DNA of 64,000 nt from Ornithodoros turicata (lineage: Eukaryota > Arthropoda > Arachnida > Ixodida > Argasidae), in contig NC_088203.1 of assembly GCF_037126465.1 (NCBI RefSeq), forward strand, positions 85,746,668 to 85,810,667. The letters run 5' to 3'. Position numbers and translations under genes: made by a program. Numbering within the stretch: position 1 is the first letter of the stretch; every line of letters starts with the position of its first letter. Below the pieces are notes generated by a model. The model saw nothing but the letters and a program-made list of their open reading frames with translations, was not told where the DNA came from and did no database searches. This document shows positions 45,017 through 56,959 of the stretch, one piece after another.

Positions 45017-47880
45017 AAGTAAACAGTGCAGCAGCTGCGAACTCATTCGCGAACCAACCTCTGTGCGATGTTGTGACTGGAATTCGTCGTTTGTGTTTTG
45101 TGAGCACGTACAATTTGTATCAAGTCGCGTCTGCGTTAGCCCCTTTACAGCACTTGCCCATTGTAGAGGCTGACGTTTCGACAGCCGTGTCAGCAAGAAA
45201 GTGCCGACAGCGTTTTATTACTGCAGGAAAATTTTGCTATGTATTTGAGAAACCGCATACTGCTATGGGACAAGTTTTACGTACGATTTATCAATGTGCA
45301 ACAGCGTCGACGATGGTATGTAACGACGAAAGACGTAAAACGAAATACAAATCACATTTTAAACTTTTTGTGAGATTCTGTGTATTTTCCAGAAGCTTTC
45401 TTTGAATCACGCACTCCCATGTCACGCTGCGTTGTGTGGTACGCTACAAGCTACTGCATTTTATGTCTAACATCTGGATATTGTTTGTAATGAACACCGT
45501 CGCACAAAAACATGCACACGGAACCTCCAGTAGCCATGTCGTTGCACACTATGCAGACGCAAAAGAAGTACCAGAGCACATATTGCCACTTAGAAATGTG
45601 GTGTCTGAAGAGTTAGGGCATAGCATAGATCCTAGAAATCAGGTGCACCGTATCCTTCTGTAGAGTGCTCTTTCAATTCACAACTCAGCCCATGGGGTGT
45701 AAAAGTATTAAAGGCAGTTATGTGACTTGTCGTCGTGGGTGACATCACTGGCCAGCCTCGGGATTAATTCCGTGCTCAGGAATTATTGTACAAAGCACTT
45801 TGTATGTAGGACGTGATAAGCAATATGTAAGTTGCAACCTTGTCTGCAGCATTCTCGATTGCCTCTTACCTTTACAGTTCGAGACACGTTATCAAACCAT
45901 TTGCAAAGGGCACTCTTACAGGGGCCGTGTAACTTGAGTTTTTAGTATAAAATTTATAAAAATATAAGTATACAATATGTAATATGAAATTTATATAAAA
46001 TCAAAAATAACATTTATAGAAAGAATTTATAAAAAATAAATAAAAAGGCTTCATGGAAGCAATCCGTTAGCATACCCATTGCACATGAAGCACAATTATA
46101 TATGCTTGGACATCATCTAATTAATCTTCTGAACCATATGTGTGGCTGCATACAAAATGTTTTATGCGCATCCTCTACCTTCCTATTCCTACATGTGCAC
46201 ACGAATAACAGTGCATATATGTGAAGTGGCAAAAAGCAACGCTAGACTCTACCATCATTGTGCCCCTTTAACTTTTCCACATTTATGTCTGGTGAACAGG
46301 GAATATCTCACTAGAAAAGAAGACATTTGTGCATTGTTTGGCAAGCAAATAAATATATTTATTTACATTTTCCATAAATCAACAATGTTGTGACCTGGTG
46401 CAAATATTAATGTCAACAAGTAAAGTACTTACAAATTATTCCAATGTGCTCAAATGCAGATATGACAATTCTGTTTTTGTACCTCAGCACAGTACAGTTT
46501 CAAAATTAACAAACTGCACAGCATCAGCAATCTTAAAGTATCTGAAGAGGGGAATCACATAAAGCTCCAATAATAGACTGTGCAAACAAAGCTAAAAAAA
46601 AAACAAAGTACTTAAGAAAAATCTGATTAATCGGTTGCCGTTGTGATATGTACTACTATGCACAATTCATGAATGGAACATGTTACCTCATTGCATTGCC
46701 TCCATGTGAGCACTAGAACAGGCAGCTTTTTAGGTCGCTCTTTCCGTGTTTTTCTATTGTCTTTTTTTGTTTTCTGTTTTTGCATTAGCAAGCATGGCCA
46801 TAGTGAATCACAAGCAACCAAGGACAGGATGAGACATCTACAATGCGACTGCTAGCTCTAAACTGATATATTTATTAGCAGACTCTGGAATATACACACA
46901 TACGCTGCTAAGAAAATGACAATTTAACCAATAGAATAACAGACAAGAAAAAGGTTATATATCTTCCCCTCTCCTCATTCTATTTCACAGGCAGCCCTAG
47001 TATCATTCTGAGTGTGTCCGTGCGTTCCCTTTGAGATAACGTATCTCTGACAGAAGCAAATCCAACAGTGGACTGCTTACGGATGCAACTATCTTTGATT
47101 TCTCTAACCACTTGTTATTTAACCGCTGCCTTGAGCTGTGTGTTCTGGAAATTTAGGCAGCATCCAGAGTCCCTGCAATGTGTTGCCATGTTTCTCGAGG
47201 GCCTGTGTTTCACTATGGCTCTCAGATACAAACTACCCCATTTCAACACAGTAGAAAACTCAGATTTGTAAATAGCATCTGTTGATTGCACTGTACATAC
47301 CCCCCACATAAAGGATCATAGTGGATACTACATCTTGTGCGATAATGTCAGGAACACAAAAAATATAGATTTTAAACCACTCTTGCGTCATAGTAGTAGT
47401 ATTTGTGTGAAGCTGCGCAATTCCTGTCCTGCAAATAATTTAAACCATATGTTTCATCTGCCAGTGTGATGATCCCCTGAAAAGCAATTCACACTTGGCG
47501 GGAACTACCGGTTCTGAAACCTATCCCTGACATGTGTAGCCATCAGGGAGGAAACCCAAGGGCTGCGGTGGAAAAGACAAACACACACGGGCTATGTTCT
47601 CTCTGTGTATCAGCTGCTCTGGCTAGGTTTCTATTCACGCCTGTATCAGTAATGCATGAAGACCACTGCTAAGTTGTGTTGAGAAACACCACTTTATGTT
47701 TGCCATGTCTAAATGAAACGTACCTGACCTGATCCAAATTAACCGTTCTGAGTCTGGAACACACAAAGAAAAAAACGCAACACACGCCACAACATTAACA
47801 GATAGCAAATGAGCTGTAGCGAGCTCCACTTTGGGACAAAGTCAACAAGTAATTCACCAAAAGTCAATGAGCGCCTGAAA
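45017..47880. other. no gene recognised
   Basis: This is AT-rich, with A/T tracts at 45940-46060. Short frames at 45073-45405 and 45436-45663 have no recognisable domain. No RNA gene was seen. Confidence 0.4.
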
Positions 47881-47891
47881 TGTAACATCGC

Positions 47892-48305
47892 CGGTGGCGT
47901 AGCCCGACCTCAAAGGTAGGGGGGGGCTTGATACGAAAACTCCCCCCCCCCCCCCCGCTGATCCTGTGTCGACAACACACACATACTTGTGCACACTTCA
48001 AACTGAGGATTAAAAAAGGGAACGAAAATAGTTGATTTAGATGTTCACAGTACGATTACATGTATAGGCTGTCATGACCAATGAAGTGGTGTCACGAGAT
48101 TGGAAGTATTTTGAAAAGCTCATACTTTGAAAACCATTCAAGAATGCTTCTTAGATAGACGCCATGAACTGCAAGAACTTTCGCGATAGTCACACTGGTC
48201 CCCCCCCATATATTATGTTCTCGGATTTGCACGATTTGTGTGGGTCGGTCCGTGGCAGGTAGGGGGGGCTCGAGACCCCCTAGCCCCCTCGTGGCTACAC
48301 CACTG
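47892..48305. mobile_element. hAT-type MITE
   Basis: The ends CGGTGGCGTAGCC and GGCTACACCACTG are inverted repeats of the common hAT form CAGTGGCGTAGCC. G/C-runs follow each end. The 8-bp flanks AACATCGC (47884-47891) and AACATCTC (48306-48313) agree at seven positions. It is 414 bp, non-coding. Confidence 0.8.
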
Positions 48306-48313
48306 AACATCTC

Positions 48314-49965
48314 TGACTGCTAGCAGGATGGCCCACGTTCAATTCCTGGTGCTAGCACTGACTGGCTTTTTCATGAATTATTTGTTGGAAGTTTCGATGT
48401 GCTTGAGAACCATTCGTCAACCATTGTATCCTCATGAGGTGATGAGGGTTTGTCATCCCAAAGAGACTCCCTTTCTGGCATGTGTCCTTATGGATGCTCA
48501 TCACTGCAGAAAAAAAGAAAGAAAGAAAGGAAAAGCATTTAATGACAAGAAATGGATAGTCGCATTTACTGCATAATGATTATGCACAACAGAAAGAATA
48601 CTTTTGCACAGAAGGCTGTACTTCTTGATGTCTAACATCAAGTTACAAAATTCCAGAATATATGACATGTTGTAAGGTAGAGAATAAGTAGAGTTATTGA
48701 GTTGTCGAGTTGAGTTGAGGGGGCAGTCGTACCCCCTTTTTATTTTATTATATATGATTATATAATTATCTTTATGTCTGTACCACCCCTCGCTCTCTAC
48801 ATTACAACATGTTTTATGTATTCTGGGATTTTGTAACTTCATGTCAGACATTGACAAGAGCAGCCTTGTGCACGAAAGTCTCGTCTCATTAAAATTTAGA
48901 TGCTCTCAACAGTCTTCTTTCTGTTGTGAATCTCTATCGCAGCATACCTGCACATTGCTGTTCTACGTACTGTGACTTTGCAGTAAGAGTATGGACTTTG
49001 GGTAAAAAGACTACACAGCACTGCTCAGGTATTTTTGCCTATCGAACAGTATGTATGTATTCAGTATGCACACAGTATTTGTGCACCGGACCCACTAAAA
49101 ATGTAGTGAATGTGGCATTGCCCACGGTAATGCACCAAGTTGAACATAATTATTGTAGAATCCAGGTATTTTAGCTTACATGTCAAGCCAGTACCACACC
49201 AGTATCCAGTGTGAAGTTGTGACAAATAAATAGCTTCCATTTTTCTTAGCTCTCAGAAAACAGACAGTGAATTAATAAGAGTAGACAATGTTAACATGAA
49301 TTCTGGGCTATTCTTCAGTTGAAGATTCACAGATAGTAAAGGCACCTTCCTCAATGGACGTTCATGACACTGAAAATTCTAAAATGTTATCAGAGGCGAC
49401 ATCAGCTTCGGTGTGTCAAAGGATTGTATGTCCAACAGTAATCCAACTAACAGTAACAAAAATGTGCAAAAGACAAATTAACTGAACTAATGTAACGTAC
49501 CTTCTATATCAGACAGTAAAGCTTGTAACACCCCATCCACAGGAACCAGTGTCCAGACACAAAAGTGCTTGAACTGGGAGATAGCAGCTAATCGGAATGG
49601 CGATCTTTGTTTTCCACCCTGGAAGCACAGGTTGTAACTTTGAGGGCAGATTTAAAAGTGGTGTCAAAATGTCTGCATGCGAGTGCACATGAAAAGTTGA
49701 ACATAGATGAATACTCAAATTATAACATCACATTGTCATACCTGTTGGTGGAGGTGGACTGCAACTAACGTGTCAGCAATTTCTTCATGACCAGATGCAA
49801 GCCAGATCATGCTTCATTTCCGCCTTCAGCGTGCACCTGTGATAATTCAGAAGTTAGATTATCAATAGTACTATTGTGTTGTTAATCGTGGTTATATCAG
49901 AGTAAGCGCAGTAGGACAGCTGCACAATCGATTCATTACGCTTGCTATTTCTTATATATGAACCT
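48314..49965. other. no gene recognised
   Basis: This region holds a short pyrimidine/AAAG tract at 48508-48530 and random-looking frames. A tRNA-like CGTTCAATTCC word near 48339 may mark a decayed SINE. Nothing else could be supported. Confidence 0.4.
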
Positions 49966-49969
49966 CGAC

Positions 49970-50256
49970 TTACCATTTTTTGCTCTCGTTTTTTGCCTTG
50001 ATCCTCCGTGGCACGTTCAAAATGTTATGCGTCGGGCACCTCAGATTTTCATCAGACGATTTCGTGCCGAGATTCCAAATTGCCTCTGGAGTCGCGCGTA
50101 ACCTATGATAACATTCGTGGACGAAATCCTTGCAGTGGAAATTAGCAGGCACCACTGTCAGCCAAGAGCTTCGCACTGCTTGGTCTTTTGGCAGCTTATA
50201 ATAGGTAACACTTGAATGCACCGATGAATTGTTCTAACAGCGTAGCACTCTCGCAT
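49970..50256 (-). pseudogene. broken THAP-type zinc finger
   Basis: THAP domains are C2CH zinc fingers of DNA-binding proteins and P-element-like transposases. The minus strand gives MRECYAV (ATG at 50256-50254), then, after a frame change, VTYYKLPKDQAVRSSWLTVV (the F-P-K-D...W block) and CKDFVHECY (the C-S-D-H-F...C block), ending in ESKKW. The second Cys of the first pair and the His of the C-x2-H pair are missing, and the first part is in another frame. So this is a decayed copy, unless sequencing error explains it. It may derive from a domesticated gene or a transposon. Confidence 0.5.
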
Positions 50257-50259
50257 CTT

Positions 50260-52110
50260 CGACAACTTCGCCGTGGCATATTTACGATTCATATCGCTCC
50301 AGCCCATAAAAGGCAAGGTCAGAACAAGGAAGTGCACTTTCCCAACGACGCTGTGCCAAAAAAAAAACATTCACATGCTTTGTTTCCGGCTTAGCAACAA
50401 CATAACAGCTGTTCGCTTATGTACGATCCACAGAGGAGGAAACGAAAGAAGCCAAGCAGCCAAGCCAAGAGTCCATGCCAAGCCAAAGACAGATAAACCG
50501 AGAGCAGTGACGTCGGTGCGCCCGTGCGCAGGGTTTGCCGACGGTCTGACGACCGGGCGTGGGAACTAAAAAAACTGTTTTCTAAAAAACTACGAACAGT
50601 TGGAGCAAGATATTTCGCACACATATTCAGTGTTCGGTAATGAACACACAGCGCGAGTATCGCTCAGTTCTGCGGCAATTCAAAATCGGCATATCTGACC
50701 TTTAAAAATAAGCGAGCAGAATAGACCGCAGGACGGGGCTTCACTCATGGAACATGTTCGTAACTGCTCCGCTGCAGAGGCGAAATTCCCATAGCTTCAT
50801 TCTTGTATTTCTTTTACGTTCTTTCTACTACTGCGTAGCGGTCTGATGACACAACATGTCGAAACATCAATGACTAAGGATTTCCCTTGTACATCCGTGT
50901 ATGCTCGTCCCATAAGCTTTGGACTGATTTTTCCTAATACTTGTACTGGGTCCTTCCCCCCTTTTTCCTTTCTCTCTATCTTTCGTGGAAGAGCGTGTTG
51001 CTTGAAATTCCACATGGTAAATTCCAGGCGCACAGGAACAGCGCTCAAACTCTGTCCGTGTCTGTGTGTCTGCCATAAACAAGGTTTGCCCACATACCAA
51101 GAGGCACAAGCCATCCTGCGTCCTTGTATGAATAAGCGAGTCGATAAATTGTAATTATTATTATTATCGGTTATTAAACCCTGAGCACACCTACCTAGAA
51201 GCCATCCCTTTCCTATATCAGCAAAGGTGGTGCGTGTGCGCGGGGGAGGGGACGTACGTTACAAGTAGCTGACGATTGCAGTGTTGCCAGATCTACTGGA
51301 TTTCAAGTCGGACTACTGAAATACTGAGAAAAGGTCAATAATGCGCTTAAATCTACAATTTTTTTTGCCCGTAACGTGGTTTTACTTAGCGAATTCCAAT
51401 TCACGTTTGCTGATCGTAGGCCGCGTACGACTGGGAAAATCATGTCATCCGCGCTCGAGCACTATTTGCGTGCTACACAAATCCGCTAAAATAACTACTT
51501 TTGACACAGCGAAGGGTCTACGTGTTATGTGGCAGCTGCATGGCAGTCACCTTAAAAAAGCGAGCGGCTGCCCCGTAAAACAATTTATAGCAAATCCACA
51601 GCAGAAGTATGCATATATAGTCCACGGGACACCCGGTAACACCGCAAACATGAAGACAATTACCGACGAGCTTATGTTCCACGCGTTACGAAGTTTCGTT
51701 TAAGCGTTCTCTGCTTGCCGCATTCAAGCGCGTGCGTGGGACTGATATTTCCAGCGGTCAAACTCACGTGATGAAAACGAAACAGCGACACAAGCTTTCG
51801 ACAGAAACTATCACTGCACTGTTGCACATCAAGTGACTGATCGGAGACAAGAACTGACTATAACTTCACTGTGAATGCTGACTTAGAAACTACGTACCAG
51901 CGAATATGTAGAGCGCGTGAGCGAATGACGGTGTCGAAGCACGGCTTTACTGTGTACACCGAGGGGGGGGGGGGATATATATTTATTGAATGTGTACACC
52001 GAATAACAAGTATGCTTTGCACTTATTCTACCGTGTATAGTGATAGTTCGTTTTTATTAATCATATGGGCCACTAGACAAGTGGCCCATCATGCCATTGG
52101 TCAGATCATG
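50260..52110. other. no gene recognised
   Basis: The longest frame (51341-51703, plus, 120 codons) has no domain I recognise. Poly-G at about 51962-51973 precedes a TATATAT tract. The rest looks like decayed repeat. Confidence 0.4.
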
Positions 52111-52334
52111 GATCATGCCACTGGTCAGAGACAACCAGTTGTGCCGTATTATTATAACGAGCGTAATCAATCTAAGTCAAGCGCTGACAGCGAAACAAAG
52201 CCTCCCAGTCTCCAAGTTTAAAACACCCCTGCGAATGTTATAAATGTTATAGCTCTTCATAACTTTAAAGCGCTACAGGGACAAGGACTTGGAGAGATAC
52301 ACAACACATAGGCGCTACTTCCAACAAAGGTTTA
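52111..52334. repeat. 224-bp dispersed repeat, copy 1
   Basis: It aligns without gaps to 54209-54432; I count six differences in 224 positions. It ends at ACTTCCAACAAAGGTTTA, the sequence that at 54432 continues into an AATAAA (minus strand). It is likely the 3' terminal part of the Penelope-like element described at 54429-55332. A diverged third copy lies near 55605-55735. Confidence 0.85.
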
Positions 52335-53453
52335 AGGTCGTTTAAGGTTAAAAGTCGTGGAGGAGCGTTTCGCCCTTTTCTTTTGGAATAAAGTTGTTCT
52401 TAGGACATCTACCGAGTTCTTATCGAATGTTCTGGTGCCGACTTCCTCAATTTCCGCCCAAGTGACCTGGCAACACTGGGCGAAACTTGTCCTTGGGAAG
52501 AGTCGTAGAAATATGTCTCTCTTTCTCATTTCTTTTTTTTTTCTTTTTTCTTTTTTGCAGTCTGTGAGGAGAGGACGTAATATGAGATTTCTGGCAAGCA
52601 GGTCGGTTCGTCGCTGCGGGGGGATCGACGCCGGTTTTTTATTTTTTTAAAGGAAATCCTTATTTTTGGTGCTTTAGGGACTCCCCAGCGTTGCCTTGAT
52701 GTCTAGAACTTCGCCCTCGGGCTACTGCTAAATCGGAACCCATCCTTAAAGGATTATCTGGCAGGAGGTGAGTCTAAGGAAGACAGCAAATCAGACGCGA
52801 CTTTTGCGGTACGGTTGGCTGACCTCGGGCAAACTGAGAAAATTAAAAGAGAGAGAGAGAGGGGGGGGGAGAACGACAAAGACAGAGTGGAGGAGATCAA
52901 AGCGCCGGATCGATGGCGCCGTCCTTCTCTTCCTATTCAATGAAATATTCGTCCATTCACGTAGCGCAGCAATGGAGCGAACACACCGCTGTTTCGTCAT
53001 CGTCCCTCACCCCTGGAGTTACAGCTATGGGAAACACGTTCGCACCAGCCTATACTTCGATTCAGTCGAACCCTTCATTATGACTCAAGCCTGCCTCGAA
53101 TGCACCATTCCCCGTCCAATCTATATAGAGTGTCGTGCAAAGTGCCCAACACGCGTAGTGAATTGGTATAGGCTCCATTCGAATTCCGAAACGAATACAG
53201 AATTCTGTATACAAATCGAAGCGATGTCCCTTCAAAACCGGATATAACGGAATAGTTCCGAAGCTGCACTCGTAAGCCGGAATGCGGCAGAAGGTACAAA
53301 ACAAGGTGAGCACTGTTCCATAAGAACATATATGCATGCAAGTATTACAGACATGCGTTGTATATTCTTAGATATCCAGGATGTTTCGGGTATACTCGTA
53401 TAGAGTGTTTCAGTGACCATGATGAAAATTTCTAATGGAAGGGGCGTGCGTCC

Positions 53454-53582
53454 TGGGTCGACTTCAGAAGGAACTGCGCCAACCTTCCGTCTGGAAAGTC
53501 GGATGGAAAACACAAGGGAAACCTCAGGGAGCACGGCCGGTGGTGGGACTCGCACCCGTTACCTCCCAGTCTCTAGCCTGAC
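53454..53582 (-). repeat. SINE-like copy (tRNA-derived family)
   Basis: It shares the body and the CTCCCAGTCTC word with the SINE at 100-266. The B-box-like core GGGTGCGAGTCCC (minus strand) is degraded. Confidence 0.55.
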
Positions 53583-53645
53583 ATTGTATGCATATATTGT
53601 ATGACATTGTATGCTATATGCATTCGGCCACGTCGCTGTCTTTTT

Positions 53646-53735
53646 CGCTGTGCAAGTAGGTCACCTATCTGTGCAGCTCTCCAGTTTCCCCCTCTCCCCT
53701 GTTGTCCGTGAAGCGACCTCATTGGTCCCTCTCCC
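53646..53735 (-). repeat. dispersed repeat, copy 2
   Basis: This is the reverse complement of the block at 42607-42695, with scattered mismatches. Confidence 0.65.
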
Positions 53736-54024
53736 AAATTGCAAGGCTGAGTCGCACGTGGTTTCTTCTGTGGAATGTGCCGGTCTACGGATGCTTTCTT
53801 GTTGCAGCCTTGTGATTGGGCATACACTTCGTCACGTGGTTTCTCCTCTTTCCCCCTTCCTTTTCATCTTTCCCCTCCAAACTTTACACACTCCCGCGCG
53901 CGGAGAAAAACTTTTTTTGTTCTTCCGCGCTAGCGCCGCGAAGCAACTGTAGCCATGAGCGGCGCGTACCGACGTGGACAGATGGAGAGAGGACAGCAGG
54001 AAAGAGTGGGGGGACAGGGGGGTT

Positions 54025-54150
54025 AACGTGCGTCCTGGGCAGACTTGATGTGGAGAACTGTGCCGACATTAGTCTGGAAAGTTTTCCGGAACACATAGGG
54101 AAAACCTTAGAGAGCACAGTCGGTGGTAGGGTTCGAACCCACCGCCTCCA
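54025..54150 (-). repeat. SINE-like copy (tRNA-derived family)
   Basis: It has an intact B box TGGGTTCGAACCC on the minus strand and a body like the copies at 100-266 and 53454-53582. The 224-bp repeat begins about 60 bp further on. Confidence 0.6.
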
Positions 54151-54208
54151 TTGTCTTCAGCACGATCTTGTCGCCGCCACCAACGAGCGGAGGCTTTTAC
54201 CTCAGCTC

Positions 54209-54432
54209 GATCATGCCATTGGTCAGAGACAACCAGTCGTGCCGTATTATTATAACGAGAGTAATCAATCTAATTCAAGCGCTGACAGCGAAACAAAGCC
54301 TCCCAGTCTCCAAGTTTAAAACACTCCTGCGAATGTTATAAATGTTATAGCTCTTCATAACTTTAAAGCGCTACAGGGACAAGGACTTGGAGAGATACAC
54401 AACCCATAGGCGCTACTTCCAACAAAGGTTTA
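54209..54432. repeat. 224-bp dispersed repeat, copy 2
   Basis: This is the counterpart of 52111-52334. It directly abuts the 3' end of the minus-strand Penelope-like remnant. Confidence 0.85.
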
Positions 54433-54732
54433 TTGAAAAGTACACGAACTGTTTAAATGCCAACTGGAGCCACCCTTCCCTGGGCCCTGCCCTGCCATCT
54501 CCCGGCACTCTTGCATACACGGGCTCAGATACACTAGTTCTTACCAGACAACAGGATGGAGGGGTTATTGATGCACGCATGCCCCAATTGTGAAATCTTA
54601 GCTGCTTCGATTATCTCACGCGTGGTCCTATCAGTACTGCCTGGGAAGCAGATAGATTGTTTCAACAGCCGTTCGCAGCCACACTGATAGCAATGTAGAG
54701 CCATCCCAAGCAGCGCAATGTACTGAAAGTAG

Positions 54733-54885
54733 CCCAAGCAGCACAATGTACTGAAAGTCGAGTGCAATAGGGGTGGGCGGGTAGGTGGAATGCCTTGAAC
54801 AGACTGGTGACGCTATAGAACATTGATAACACACATACCGTCCACCCCTATTGCACTCGACTTTCAGTACATTGTGCTGCTTGGG
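54733..54885. repeat. palindrome 1 inside the Penelope-like remnant
   Basis: The arms start CCCAAGCAGCACAATGTACT and mirror it at the right end. The AGTGCAATAGGGGTGG word lies within each arm. It has the same unit as the next palindrome. Confidence 0.8.
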
Positions 54886-54887
54886 AG

Positions 54888-55059
54888 AGTGCAATAGGGG
54901 TGGACCGTATGTGTCTTATCAATGTTCTTTAGCTTCACGAGTCTGTTCAAGGCCTTCCACCTACCCGTCCACCGGTGGACGGGTAGGTGGAAGGCTTTGA
55001 ACAGACTCGTGAAACTAAGGGACATTGATAAGACACATACCGTCCACCCCTATTGCACT
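54888..55059. repeat. palindrome 2, head-to-head unit centred on CCACCGGTGG
   Basis: The arms are reverse complements with a few mismatches around the centre between 54973 and 54974. Each arm carries AGTGCAATAGGGGTGGAC and GGTAGGTGGAAGG-type words. A further copy of the unit's end continues to 55087. Confidence 0.85.
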
Positions 55060-55516
55060 CGACTTTCAGTACATTGTGCTGCTTGGGATCCATCCATCCA
55101 GTTTGTTATGATGCAGCGGCCAGCCTGTCCCACATAGAATTTACCGCACGACAAGGGTACTTGATACACAACCTGTCCCTTGCATTCCACGTATGGGGGT
55201 TCTGTGTTCTTTTTTACATCCTCGTTCTTCCCGCTCAGTGCAGTTGATGGCACGACAAAGCTTCCCGATTTTATTCGCAGCAGAGAAGGCCATTTGAACA
55301 TCTCCGTCTTTGGCCCTGTAGCGCTTTAAAGTTATGATCTCTTACCAACAGGCCCAGTTCTCCTCGTTGCTCAAGTTATAGCTCTTGCATAACGCCTTGT
55401 TATAACGAACTTGCATTGTGATACAGAATGTTGCCTGTAATTTCAACATAACTGCTTCGTGGGTGATGCAGACAAATCGCTAGGTAATACAGCATTATAT
55501 AACGAACGTAATTATT

Positions 55517-55606
55517 ATTATTATTAGAAGGGAACGTAATTGTTGCATTATTATTAGAAGGGAACGTAATTGTTGCATTATTATTAGAAGGGAACGTAAT
55601 TGTTGC
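55517..55606. repeat. 30-bp tandem repeat, three identical units
   Basis: The unit begins ATTATTATTAGAAGGGAACG and ends TAATTGTTGC. Three copies run head to tail, and a fourth starts then diverges into ATTATAACG. The perfect identity suggests recent expansion. Confidence 0.9.
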
Positions 55607-56080
55607 ATTATTATAACGAATGTAATCGACCTAACTCAAACGCTGACAGCGAAACAAAGCCCTCGCAGTCTCCAAGTTTAGAACACTCCTCGAATGTTAC
55701 AGCTCTTTGCATAACGACTATGTCTGCTCTGCTAACGACCAGAGGCCAGATCCACGTCTTCCCTCACCACCGCCAGTAATCACATACACATCACACCACC
55801 ATCACCACCAGCAATGGGCCCCTGGCGATGAAACTCCCCATTCATCATTTCACAATAAAGTTGCTGTTGTTCTTCTTCCCTTCATAACACGGTATCAAGT
55901 GGTTACACGAAGTTTTTGAGAGTTACATGTAGTCGGCTTTTTTTAGAACGTAACTGGGCAAAGTAACTAAATATGAGATAAATGATGTTCTGAGGCTGGA
56001 ACAACATAGAAGGGACAATCACATACAAGGCCTCAAGTTGCCTAAGAAATTAACGATGAAAGATGAAAGTCACTGAAAAG

Positions 56081-56156
56081 GTTAGCCAGCTGTAGGACTC
56101 GAACCCACATCTTCTGGATTACCGGTCCAGGGCTCTACCAATTGAGCTAAGCTAAC
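56081..56156 (-). tRNA. tRNA-like sequence, anticodon GGT (Thr), SINE head
   Basis: It is 76 nt with a full cloverleaf: acceptor GTTAGCT/GGCTAAC, D arm GCTC-AGAGC, anticodon stem CTGGA/TCCAG and T arm GTGGG-TTCGAGT-CCTAC. The anticodon loop is CCGGTAA, so position 33 is C rather than the near-universal U. This, and its repetition within a repeated unit, argue for a SINE head rather than a working tRNA. Confidence 0.45.
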
Positions 56157-56859
56157 ACGCCTTCTCAGCGACTTCCAGGGTGTGTCATCTGAAGGGACAA
56201 ACCAGTCACTCTCTCTCACTCATTCTCCTTTCACTCTTACATTTTTGCACACTCATACACACATTCATACGACAGGGATCGACGCAAGCGGCAATTGTCG
56301 AACATGAGATAACTGATCTTCTGAGGCTGGAACAACATAGAGGGACAATCACATACAAGGCCTCAAGTTGCCTAAGAAATTAACGATGAAAGATGAAAGT
56401 CACTGAAAAGGTTAGCCGGCTGTAGGACTCGAACCCACATCTTCTGGATTACCGGTCCAGGGCTCTGGACCGTTCGGACCTGTCGGAGAATGAGTGAGAG
56501 AGAGTGACTGGTTTGTCCCTTCAGATGACGCACCCTGGAAGTCGCTGAGAAGGCGTAGACCGGTAATCCAGAAGATGTGGGTTCGAGTCCTACAGCTGGC
56601 TAACCTTTTCAGTGACTTTCATCTTTGATCGTTAATTTCTTAGGCAACTTGAGGCCTTGTATGTGATTGTCCCTTCTATGTTGTTCCAGCCTCAGAACAT
56701 CAGTCCTCTCATGTTCAACATTTGCCGCTTGCGTCGATCCCTGTCGTATGAATGTGTGTATGAGTGTGCAAAAATGTAAGAGTGAAAGGAGAATGAGTGA
56801 GAGAGAGTGACTGGTTTGTCCCTTCAGATGACGCACCCTGGAAGTCGCTGAGAAGGCGT

Positions 56860-56935
56860 GTTAGCTTAGCTCAATTGGTAGAGCCCTGGACCGGTAATCC
56901 AGAAGACGTGGGTTCGAGTCCTACAGCTGGCTGAC
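56860..56935 (+). tRNA. tRNA-like sequence, anticodon GGT (Thr), SINE head
   Basis: It has the same 76-nt cloverleaf as 56081-56156, with ACGTG in place of ATGTG at the variable/T-arm edge and GGCTGAC at the 3' end, which breaks one acceptor pair. It also has C33. Read as pol III promoter-bearing SINE DNA. Confidence 0.45.
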
Positions 56936-56959
56936 CTTTTCAGTGACTTTCATCTTTCA

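Larger units (their letters stand above)
54429..55332 (-). mobile_element. Penelope-like retroelement remnant (GIY-YIG endonuclease region)
   Basis: On the minus strand 55301 to about 55100 encodes PPYVECKGQVVYQVPLSCGK then FYVGQAGRC. This is the form of the GIY-YIG endonuclease found at the C-terminus of Penelope-like elements. After an interruption, 54690-54534 encodes CGCERLLKQSICFPGS, TDRTTREIIEAAKI and INNPSILLSGKN, the usual tail of the same domain. An AATAAA follows at 54434-54429. The coding region is split by a palindrome cluster (54733-55059), and no reverse transcriptase is present, so the copy is dead. A GCGCTACAGGG/CCCTGTAGCGC inverted pair brackets it. Confidence 0.6.
55986..56955. 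repeat. array of tRNA-headed SINE units, direct and inverted
   Basis: Two partial or complete units run in minus orientation (tRNA heads at 56081-56156 and, truncated, 56402-56470). Two run in plus orientation (a truncated head near 56553-56603 and a full head at 56860-56935). The shared body includes AGTGACTGGTTTGTCCC and GGCCTCAAGTTGCC-type words. Plus and minus halves could pair over several hundred bases. A decayed relative lies at 59158-59205. Confidence 0.8.

Noticed and set aside
52768..53247. 159-codon plus-strand frame
   Set aside because: No domain is recognised. It crosses GA-rich and repeat-like sequence and has no splice or promoter support.
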